From Chrysopilus asiliformis (lineage: Eukaryota; Arthropoda; Insecta; Diptera; Rhagionidae), in assembly GCA_964034945.1 (NCBI GenBank), contig OZ035961.1, positions 847,501 through 911,500 on the forward strand: DNA of 64,000 nt, written 5' to 3'. The translations under genes were made by a program, and so were the position numbers. Below, piece by piece: positions 51,638 to 61,210 of the stretch. The notes under the pieces are model-generated. The model saw only the letters and a list, made by a program, of their open reading frames with translations. It ran no database searches and was not told the DNA's origin. Positions within the stretch are counted from its first letter, which is position 1, and each line of letters starts with the position of its first letter.

Positions 51638-51685
51638 ATGGATTATGTTATAAAAATTTACAAAGACTGGAAGCTCCATTCAGAG
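51638..51685 (+). CDS. possible first coding exon (16 codons)
   Basis: An ATG in good context (GCGTAATGG) opens a 16-codon stretch, MDYVIKIYKDWKLHSE, ending exactly at a strong donor (GAG|GTAAGG). The upstream 300 or so bases have initiator-like TCAGT motifs and a CGCCGCG segment typical of a 5' leader. The donor is in phase 0, compatible with the acceptor at 55314|55315 of the LysM gene, but the exon could equally belong to another plus-strand gene or be spurious. I do not recognise the peptide. Confidence 0.25.
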
Positions 51686-53870
51686 GTAAGGAGGCGTAAA
51701 GATCTCCAAATAACGCAATTTGAGTGGTTGGTAACAACAGTGGCACAAAAAAGACAATCTCGATTTTTTATACATATCGGGTTGAGTGATCAATCAGTCG
51801 CTATCAAATATAGATCGCCAATGCGAGTTATAGTTGCACAAAAAATTAGCATAAGCACTGTATCCCCTTTGAATATAGCCGTTCCCCCTTTTCTCCGAAT
51901 TCCACCCTATCAAATTATTTTCACGCTATCTTGAAGGAAAATAGAGCAAAGATCAAAGCTTTCTGTATCATCATCAAAATATCAGATCAGCGTTAGTAGA
52001 GAGATTTGATGAATGAAAAAAAAACTGCCCGAAGTCATGTAAGATTAGAGATCGTGCTGGTGAATGCATATTATTTTGTGTTTTATTGTCGTACGCGATA
52101 ATTCTAAAGACGAAATTTCTGCGTTTCGTTTATCAAATGTTTACAAAACGTTTGTCGCATTGTTTTTAGCAATTTTAACGATCGTATAAACTCTCTGCCT
52201 TTTGTTAACCTTATAAAATACTTATAATACACTATCTTTATGCTAGGGCACAAATCGTGGACTACATTCACCACTTTAGCTTTGATATGACAAGGCTTTA
52301 TTGATCATTTCAAGTAAAGTGGAATTATTAATAAAATTTGGCGTTGTTGAAAACTTAAAGCGAAATCGCGTCAAATGTGTTACTGATAACGAAAATTTGT
52401 TGATTCAATTGTCAAAAGTCATTGAGTCTAGGTAATTAAAAGGCGTTTAACAATAAAATGAAGAGTCTGACTTGTTTATCAAATTTTGACACTTACTAAC
52501 AGAGTTTTTTTTCCCCGTACAGATTAACTTCATACCTTTGTTTTTTGAAGAAGAAACAGATGTAGGTGAAATGTGAGAAAGTTTTTTGGGGTTTAAATTT
52601 CTTAGCGGGAACGATACTAAATATCCTATTATATTGCAATGGGTGTTCCATAAAATACGTTATGCTAACACTCTAGTTATTAAATCGCGCTAGTCGAACC
52701 TTAACAGCTTTAGATCACATTCATACCGCTGCATAAAATTTTATTTTAAATTAAAACAAAAGCAATAACATATGAACTCTAATTTATTGGCGAATTCGAA
52801 CCACATATTTAGAGTATGCTTTACTCTGGAGTCGAAGATTGCCTATTTTATTTAATACAATTATTGTTAGCAAAATTTTCTCGAAATTTTCTGTTCGATT
52901 TCAAATTTAGAACGAGCAGTTTTAGAGCAAAAAGAGATGGCCTCGCCATTCGAATACACCATTAAAATATTACATAGGCATTTAATAAAAATATGATCTT
53001 GGACCGATTTCTTTTGAACATTCGTTTTGAATAAACTTGTAGAGTTGTTAAAAAAAAACAATAAAGATAGGTAGAGGTTAAGAAAAAAAGCATTTTGCCA
53101 TAAATCTAATTAAAATTAATAACAATAAATACTAGAATGCCAGGTAAAAAAAATATTATTCCTCTAAAAAATTTAAAATCTTACAAAACTTAGAAAACTT
53201 TAAAATCTTACATTTTATTTAAATCCGTACATTTGTCATTGAATCTAATATTTTTGTGAGTCATTAGTTTAATGAACTGCCTTTTGTATGTCGCGTAAAA
53301 TGGAAGGTAAATGAATTTTCACCTGAACAAAGATCACACAATTTGATAATATATAACTAGAAAATTACGACTGTTATTTAGCCGCATTCAAAATTTTCAC
53401 AACTGTTGGCATATTTTTGGCATTGTTATCAAACGTTCATGGCAATGGAAATAAAAACTATCTAAAGTCTGGAAAATTGACTATCAAATGCCACAAATTG
53501 ACGTTCTATTTATCTGTTTTTCCTATGAGAAACAATTGGACAAATTGTTTTCATGACGCTCAGATATTACCAGTAAAAACTTAAATTATTTAGAATCTGA
53601 GTTATCTAAATATACGCAAATAAAAAAAACACTCATATTTCAACAAAATTATCGAATTTACTGATCTTGAATTTATTTGCCATTCTCTGGGCTTTCTAGT
53701 TCGAGTTCTGATCAGATTTTTCAAAGAGGATTTTCCTGTAAAAATTGTTCAGTTTTATTTGTTTTCGTGTCAAATTAAGTCAATATTTGCCCAGATAAGT
53801 TAAATTATCTGATAGTGTTTAAATAAATAAAATATACTTAGTCGTAGCGTAGATAAGTTTTACCGGTATA
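51686..53870. other. A+T-rich DNA without supportable genes
   Basis: This is either intergenic or intronic, depending on whether the 51638 exon is real. I see nothing beyond poly-A tracts and short chance frames. Confidence 0.5.
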
Positions 53871-53915
53871 ATGAGTTCTTCTCAATTGGAAAATATTGCC
53901 GCACCTGCTATTGAG
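53871..53915 (+). CDS. possible upstream coding exon of the LysM gene
   Basis: The 15-codon ATG stretch MSSSQLENIAAPAIE ends at a GT (GAG|GTGATT) in phase 0. It would join in frame to the strong acceptor at 55314|55315, giving ...APAIE-FTEIVSD-MDDDYM... and a 269-aa protein. The donor is not a strong consensus, and the LysM gene can instead start at the ATG at 55336, so this is a hypothesis based only on phase and splice signals. Confidence 0.3.
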
Positions 53916-54235
53916 GTGATTAATTTTAGCAAAAACGTGAACACGTAATTTATAATCATGTCATTTATCAAAATTGAGTCATTGCCAATTGATAATATTG
54001 CAAAACCCTACAAATTAATAAGATTTTCAATTCTATAAACAATTTCGACGTCATTGTGTAATCGTTTTTGCCAAATATAGGGCCGGCATGTTAGGTAATT
54101 AGTTTTATTGATATCATGAATAAAATGATTATCATAAATGGCAAAATGATTATCATTTGGATTTTAAAGAAATATTTATATTCTGTTTATATTTTCATAA
54201 ATTCGATTGAGTCCAAATACACCAATAATTATTTA

Positions 54236-54292
54236 ACCATCAGTGGAATCGGAAATGAAATGTCGAATATCACTTCCGATTCCACTGATGGT
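54236..54292. repeat. perfect 19-bp inverted repeat (57-bp hairpin)
   Basis: ACCATCAGTGGAATCGGAA (54236-54254) is matched exactly in inverse at 54274-54292 with a 19-nt spacer. A perfect arm of this length is well beyond chance. It may be a miniature transposon or a structured transcript element. If the 53871 exon is real, it lies in the first intron of the LysM gene. Confidence 0.75.
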
Positions 54293-54675
54293 ATGGATGT
54301 ACAATGAGGAATCTTAACATACCCTATAAAAAAGTTTTCACCCGCGGCACATTTATCTTTTACTAGCGTTAACATCGAATTAAGCTCGATAATTGTCGAA
54401 ATTTCGGTTGCGACAATAAAAATTTCTTTTAACGTATAATGAAAAATTTACTAATACCTACTGCTGGACAACTAAGCAATAAACTAAGCTTTGTGTAGTA
54501 CTTTTTCATCCAAAATAGTTATCATTTTTCCGGTTATATCGGCAGGTAAACGTTTTTAACACCAATTTATTATATATAGGCTCCAATGTACTTTAAAATC
54601 TATGGCGTCCAGTTGAAAACGAAAGCTAATTTTAAAAAAAACATTTTTTACTTTATTTTCAATTAACAAATTATT

Positions 54676-54876
54676 TTAATTTTTACTGGTTCTAATTTTC
54701 ATCAAAGTCACTGTAAAGTTTTTGAGGTTATGTTCGATTCTTTGTGTTTGACAGTTTAAAGTTGAGCTGGCCATGGACTTTACAAAACACAAGCCAAAAA
54801 GGGCCCAGAAACAGAGGTAGAATCCACAAATTTCGCAATTATTTTCACAAAGACACTGGTGTTTGCGGAAGACCAT
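54676..54876 (-). CDS. hypothetical 66-aa Cys-rich protein with a membrane segment
   Basis: The ATG frame (AATATGG context) encodes MVFRKHQCLCENNCEICGFY, then a hydrophobic stretch to about residue 32 (LCFWALFGLCFV), then a polar C-terminus. Cysteines fall at 8, 10, 14, 17, 22, 30 and 42. The frame is open for 22 codons upstream of the ATG (to 54942). A minus-strand AATAAA sits about 20 nt after the stop (54652-54657). It points away from the LysM gene, and the roughly 300-bp gap at 54950-55300 could be a bidirectional promoter. I do not recognise the protein, and chance remains possible. Confidence 0.3.
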   Translation of the reverse strand: MVFRKHQCLCENNCEICGFYLCFWALFGLCFVKSMASSTLNCQTQRIEHNLKNFTVTLMKIRTSKN

Positions 54877-55314
54877 ATTATTATTAATAATACTAGGCCG
54901 CCTCCTTGGTGGGCTTCGCTGGAAATGGGCTTTTAAAAACAAGCCAAGTTTAGTGCGCGAGAACTATCCAACACACAAACCAAAATAGTTACGATTTCAG
55001 GCACTGAGGCGTCGCAGTCAAGCGAGAGTAGGCCTTCTATGACAGCGCCATGTTCATCAGTGTTTTTATTAACAGTGAAAAATTAGCTGCGAACAATTTG
55101 ATGAGATAAAGTAAAATCTGGTTTCGTTGGCCTCGCGTAGTATTAGCTGGTATTCTACGAGCTCAGCCCGATAACAGAATAAACTAAAAAGCTATTTGTA
55201 GATAAGGTGGTTTAGTTGCTCCAATTTCCCGTGAATGGCCCTTTGCAAAAAAGGCCATCAAAATAAATCCCAGAATTTTTAACTAAAAACGTATTCTTTT
55301 TTTGTTTTGTACAG

Positions 55315-57347
55315 TTCACCGAAATTGTCTCCGACATGGACGATGATTACATGTTCAACGAGAAGCAGTCAATTCGAGAATCGGCCCGCTCTTTGAAAAA
55401 GTATGGAAGCACCTGCAATCATGTGAGAAATAATGAAATGCTAATTAGGCATGAAGTGGAGAAAACCGATACTTTGCAAGGAATTGCACTGAAATACGGC
55501 TGCACGGTAAGCATATATGACTTTAATAACTTCTTTAATCGATTTATTTATGATTGCTGTTCCAAGGGACAAGCATATTTCCACAGATTCAAACACCGAA
55601 ATGTGGTCCAATTGATTTTTTATTCACTTGGTCTCACATATTGATAGAAATGTGCATTTTTAACAAATCACGCGAAAATTTCGATTCAAAATCAGTCAAT
55701 TGTCAGTCTTGTACAACAGCAATCTTAAATGCTCTTCTGGCCTCTTCTTGCTCAATGATTGATAAGGTTTTTATTTTGTAATTAAAACTTAAAGGCCACT
55801 CCATCTAATTGTGGTCGTGTGACAAAGTTTTATCTTAAAGATTTATTCATTTCGAAAGAAAACTATAAAAAGAAAAAAAACAGACTTGAGAATTTTCAAA
55901 TCACAAAAACTAAAAGTCACAAGATTTCGTTTTGCTTCCATAGTAATTAAATTAAACGGAAATTAACAACTAATTTTATTCATCTTTCATTTATATGACA
56001 TTTAACGTGAACAGAAGCAAAGATCTGAAGGATATTTAATGGGGAAAGATTTATTTTAGCCAAGTAAACATTCAAATTTTTACTCGAATGCATTGACCTA
56101 TTGGAATTAATTTTTTTTCGTATACATATATAGCAACTGTATGCCGGTTGGTTTAATTATTAATATCAAATATTGTAATTTGATATGAATTTCAAAATTG
56201 ATTTTTTATCATGCAGATTTACTATTATATTTTTAAACTAGTACTCTTGATAATACCAGGCATTTGACGGATTAATTTCCCTTCCATTCAACAACTTGAG
56301 TGTGATAGAGATATCATATTTACCTCCCTTTCACTCCGACAGTAGTACAACATCGATTTTTTCAGTACATGCTACTTGTGGAGCTGTCCATAAAAGACGT
56401 CACGCAATTAGTTTATTGAAAAAGGAGGACAGAGGTCCAAAAGAGTGTCTATCGTTATGGCCGTCCCTTGCCATACTTCTAGCAAAATTTCACTGTAAAT
56501 GTCTTGTTTTGTTGTCAAAAAAAAAACAAGCGAAATGCTACGATCTCTGTACAAAAACAATATAGGAAAACCAATAGCGTATATCAAGCAAAATTTAATT
56601 GGCTTCCATTTTAAATAAATTTTTCAGACGGAACAGATCCGCCGTGCGAATCGTTTATTTGCATCAGACAGCTTATTTTTGCGCCAGTACCTTATGATAC
56701 CAGTAGAGAAAGGATCGCCATACTATCCAAAAGATGACCGGCCTCAATCATTACCGCCAAGAGCCCTGTCCATAGCCGCAATAGACCCGAGTGAGAAGCC
56801 ATCACATCAAAATAATAATAGTAAATCTATGGACTCAGTTGCCATGAGTCCAGAGGAGGAGAACAAAAAGTCCATAGATGAATTTTTAGGGAAAATCGAT
56901 TCAACGATCGCCGAATCTAGGAAATATGTTGCAAAATCTCAAAACAGTAGTTCAGAGTAAGTTTATATTTCACATACATTTCATAGATTATCATATTTCC
57001 ATCGTAATCACTATGAGTAACACACATTTCCTTTATCCCCTTGCGAATGTTTTCCGATGAAATTTTCAAGAAATTTTATTTTTTTTTTTTTTTCAATTTC
57101 CAGTTTCATTTCAAGCCAAAGTGATGAGGACTTATTTGGTATGGGAGGAAGCAGTGGCTGTAGCTACCCACAAAATCGCCGTGTCCATTCATCGATAGGA
57201 TCTTCGACTTCATCACAGCATACACGGCAGAGTTCATCGGGCAGTGTTAACGATACGGCGCACCTCCTAACTATGACTCAGGGCAGAAGGGTGCAGACCT
57301 CACTTCAGCGTCTAGAACGACAACAAGATGAGTTCTTTGAGTTGTAG
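55315..57347 (+). CDS. LysM domain-containing protein, LYSMD1/2-like
   Basis: The LysM gene has three core exons: 55315-55506, 56628-56956 and 57104-57347. Introns are 1121 and 147 nt with GT/AG ends. Starting at the ATG at 55336 the protein is 247 aa. The exon is open to a strong acceptor (TTTTGTACAG) at 55314, so a leader exon exists upstream and may add residues. The LysM domain spans about residues 38-83: HEVEKTDTLQGIALKYGCT joins across the first intron to TEQIRRANRLF and ends near LMIPVE. Middle and C-terminal parts match vertebrate LYSMD1: FLGKIDSTIAESRK (compare FLKKLDSQISLSKK) and the final LERQQDEFFEL (compare RDQEDEIFKL). There is no signal peptide or transmembrane segment, unlike LYSMD3/4, so it is probably cytosolic. 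The biochemical role of this animal family is poorly known. It converges with IFT54. Confidence 0.9.
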
Positions 57348-57835
57348 CACAGGCCAAATTCTGTGCGAAAATTTTACTACTATTATTTTTACTGTGTTAA
57401 TATGTCTGGATTGCGTAAGACACTGCGCCGTTTCACTAGCGTTATCGGTACACCAAGACAAAGTGATCAAAGTCTAGTAAGAAGGATTGAATTATAAAAT
57501 TCGAAATGAATGGAAAATTAAGTGAAACGTTTTTCGTTTTTTTTCTTTTCTTGTTTTACTTAAAAAAGCATTAGCCCGACCGTGGAGTAAATGTTAATTT
57601 TTTTTACAAACATAAAAAAAAAATAGATAAATTTTTTTTATTTCCTTCGTTTTTTTGTACAACTTTTAAAATTCTCAATCATTCACTACAGATTCTAAAT
57701 TTTCATCTAGCAAACAAATTAGTATTTAAAAATGATATTCCTTTTTGTTTTCTATGTTTAATTTTTATGTTTTTGAAAAACAAATTTTGTTTTCAGATTT
57801 TTTTTTTGTTTATATTGTACAATTTATTATTATTT

Positions 57836-57841
57836 AATAAA
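57836..57841 (+). terminator. candidate poly-A signal of the LysM gene
   Basis: AATAAA about 490 nt after the stop codon, following a T-rich 3' untranslated stretch. It is the first canonical hexamer I noticed downstream, so it is a plausible 3' end. Confidence 0.45.
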
Positions 57842-58230
57842 TGAGATTTATTACATGTTCATATGTTTTACGATATTTTTATTTCAACTGCTTTCAGTTT
57901 AAAATTTCGCTTATGGCTTTTTGTGTGAAATGAATATTTAACACAAAATTTGCTTTCAATTTAAAGAATAATTCACATATTATTAGGCGTTAGAGTTTCC
58001 ACACAGAAATATTTTCCAACTAGATATTTTTAACATATTTCTGGAATTAAGTAAAAATATATTTTAAGCAATAAATAGAATTTTGAAGGGAATTTGTTAA
58101 CTAGTTCTGTTTGTCAGAGATACAACGGTTTCAAATTGTGGTAAAAAACGTTTTCTTTCTCCATATAATTCGGCTATAATTTAAAAACGATCGAAAAGTC
58201 AATGATTAGCTATCTGAAGATTTGCAACTA

Positions 58231-58315
58231 CAGTAAAACCTATCAAAGCCAGACTCTGAATAAGCCGGACAAATTTCCTGGTGCCGTGCGATTCCAGTTT
58301 CTACAGGTTTCGCTG
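58231..58315. mobile_element. 85-bp pogo-like miniature element
   Basis: The termini CAGTAAAACCT and, in reverse complement from the right, CAGCGAAACCT match at 9 of 11 positions. Both are directly flanked by TA (58229-58230 and 58316-58317). The interior phrase AAGCCAGACTCTGAATAAGCC resembles decayed pogo/Tigger-type ends. It is a nonautonomous remnant. Confidence 0.55.
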
Positions 58316-58530
58316 TACATATAAAAAAAATGTTGGATTTATTATTTCTTTATTTTTTGATCATATAGTTTTTATTTTAAATAGGAATGTCAAACATTAC
58401 TCTAATAACAATATGTAGGACGTAACGATTTTTTTTTCGGTTGCATTTTCGATTTCAACTATGTAATCTACAATTTAAATATCACCGAAGAAATATTATG
58501 TGATACTGTAAACACAGTAAGGCACCTTTA

Positions 58531-58914
58531 TGCTACATTTACACGAATGACAAATTTGTCATTTTTTTCTTGTCATTATGTTAATTCCCGTGTAAATGGC
58601 ATAATTTTTGTAATTTTTTCTGTCAGAAAATGTCAATCTCTCATAAAAGAATGAACTTGTCCATTCTTTTATGCCAGATTGTCATTCGTGCAAACGCAAT
58701 ATTAGTTATGACAAAAGTTGAATACTAAAGTTGTCATAACTAATATTGCGTTTGCACGAATGACAATCTGGCATAAAAGAATGGACAAGTTCATTCTTTT
58801 ATGAGAGATTGACATTTTCTGACAGAAAAAAATACAAAAATTATGCCATTTACACGGGAATTAACATAATGACAAGAAAAAAATGACAAATTTGTCATTC
58901 GTGTAAATGTAGCA
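58531..58914. mobile_element. 384-bp fold-back MITE, nearly perfect palindrome
   Basis: Arms of about 185 bp are almost exact inverse copies (beginning TGCTACATTTACACGAATGA on both strands) around a short centre near 58715-58735. The few differences include one or two bases in an A/T run. TTA flanks both ends (58528-58530 and 58915-58917), the 3-bp target duplication typical of PIF/Harbinger-type elements. Arms that stay this similar imply a young insertion. It has no coding capacity and lies between the converging LysM and IFT54 genes. Confidence 0.85.
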
Positions 58915-61000
58915 TTAGAGTTTTATTTACACATTCGTTTTAATTTTAATTCCGTCGCTTAAAACTTTTGTAAATATTTTCCTAAAGGGCTCTCCATTAA
59001 ATTACATATCATATTTAGGGAAAGCAAAATCTGCAGGACTAAATTCTATACAAAAATAGTAAAAAAAAGCGTGACGATGGAAGGAGGGGCATGCGAAAAG
59101 CCCAAAATAAGCGTAACGTATTTTATAGACAGCCTCTAATAACCAAATTATTCGGTTTTCAAAAAATGTTGGTTTCGTAATAATTTCTTTCTTACAACCA
59201 ATCAAATATAAGGAATTCATTTAATAACAGATCCGAGAGATCTCGGCGGCGGGTTGTCTTTCCAGCAACAATGGCCTGAGATTAAAATGAGTTTAAATAC
59301 ACAATTTTTATTTAAACAAAAATAAAAAACCATCAGGCGCTAGATAATTTTAAACAAAATCCATTTAATAATTTTTATATTAAGAAAATACTAGAGAAGA
59401 AAATTTATAAGCAATTTTCATAGTCCAATTTTGCACTAATTCACAAATTGATGTTTTATTTTATTTACTTTCTTTAATACTAAAGATATTCAGCCTTTAT
59501 ATTTACGTAATAGTTTAAAATTTTTATCATATCATGAAGCGACAACAAAAGGTCATAAGTAATTTTATTTTGACTATGTTTAGAAATCTTTAAACAAAAA
59601 ACATTTCTAACACAAATATTCGTACACAAATGCAAATTTAATCAAAAAAGGAAATAAATAATGTCAGCGCAAGAATTATTGCTTTTAATATTATTGATGT
59701 ATTAAAACCAAAATATGTATAACCACAACAGAATTTTCACATGACTAATAAGCATTTATGTGAAACACCTGAAATACTTAAATAAAAGGTATATTAAAAC
59801 TATATAATAGCTATTAAAATCTAAAGACCTACATAAAATAATAGATCTAACTGTATGCAGTTACAACAATTGCAATGGATATGTAAAACTTAATTATAGC
59901 ACGAGACCACCTTTCAGAATATATTATAGGAATTTGTTAAGCAAAGTTATATAAAAAAATATATAAATGAGTTGTTTTAGTATTTATAAGATGTACATAT
60001 TTTGTACATATAAAACGACATTTTTCTATAGTTTCAGCATTAAAAGTATACATTTATCTAGTAATTATACTATTTGAGAACGAAATCATGTATGAGAATA
60101 AAGAGATTTTGAAAAAAAATTAGTAATATTGGGGAAAAATGAAAAAAAAGAACAAATTATGTGAAAATTATTATCATTTAATGAATGTTAACAAAATTAT
60201 TTCATTTATTTAATATACATATTTAAATTTAAAAAATCCATATGCAGTTTTTATATCATATTTTCTAAACCGAAACTTGTCATCAAATAAGCAGTGACCC
60301 GACCTCGCTGCTACCTGCCTTCTCTTCCTCCCCCTTCCCGAACTTTTCCAAGCTACTGTTATTATCAAATCTTTAAAACTACTATACTTCTGCGGGGCAG
60401 CCCGTAGGACATGTCACATATTTTGGGGGAAGAAGGTCTTGCGACACTACAATAAATCACGAAAATATGTTACGAGGGGAAAGCGAAAAGCCTAAAACAG
60501 CCCCGTACAGTTTTTACGCAACAAAATTTTATTGAATTAAATTCGAATAATCTTTCTTCAAAATATAATTTTTGGTTCATTTTAGAGTTGAAATATTATG
60601 CATTGCTAACAAACGAATGAATTTTAAACAAAATTAAATCAAAGGTCAATGCCATTAGAATTAGTCGCATCTGTTCGATAATGAATGTTATCAGAAATTG
60701 CACGGCCCTGAGACATTGTAAAATTTCCGATACTAAAATGTAGCAACTAATTATTCTCACTTACCATTTATCAAAGTTATTTCTCAACTTATATTTGGAC
60801 ATACTTTCCTGCTGTTAAGTTTTCTTTGAAAGTTTTCCATGATAAGTCCCCTAACGGATTTGAATTAATGCTAATATAATTTACAAATGCTCACTTTTTG
60901 TTTTCTTCTACAAATACGGGTTATTCTTTGGAACAAAAAAAAAAATACTTTTCGAATTTACGGTCAAATAATAAAAGAAATAGAAAAAATGACAAACAAC
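58915..61000. other. A+T-rich intergenic DNA between converging genes
   Basis: No gene is supported. A short pyrimidine- and G+C-rich patch at about 60296-60350 and a GGGGCAGCCCG sequence near 60393 stand out from the A+T-rich background but contain no frame of note. Confidence 0.5.
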
Positions 61001-61006
61001 TTTATT
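61001..61006 (-). terminator. candidate poly-A signal of IFT54
   Basis: AATAAA on the minus strand about 205 nt beyond the IFT54 stop codon, a plausible 3'-end signal. Confidence 0.45.
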
Positions 61007-61210
61007 TTCAACATGTCAAAGATTTTTTTCCTGCATGCTTGCTTGCGTCTATTTTTCTTCACATCAGCATGTGTTAATGATTTTTTAAAACATTTGCTTT
61101 TGCACTTTGAATAAAAAATATTAATAATGATAATTCCGTAGCTCCACAAATTTACGCTGTCCAATTGCCATCGTGTGTAGTTTTCAATTCGTTTCCTATT
61201 TCGAAAAATG

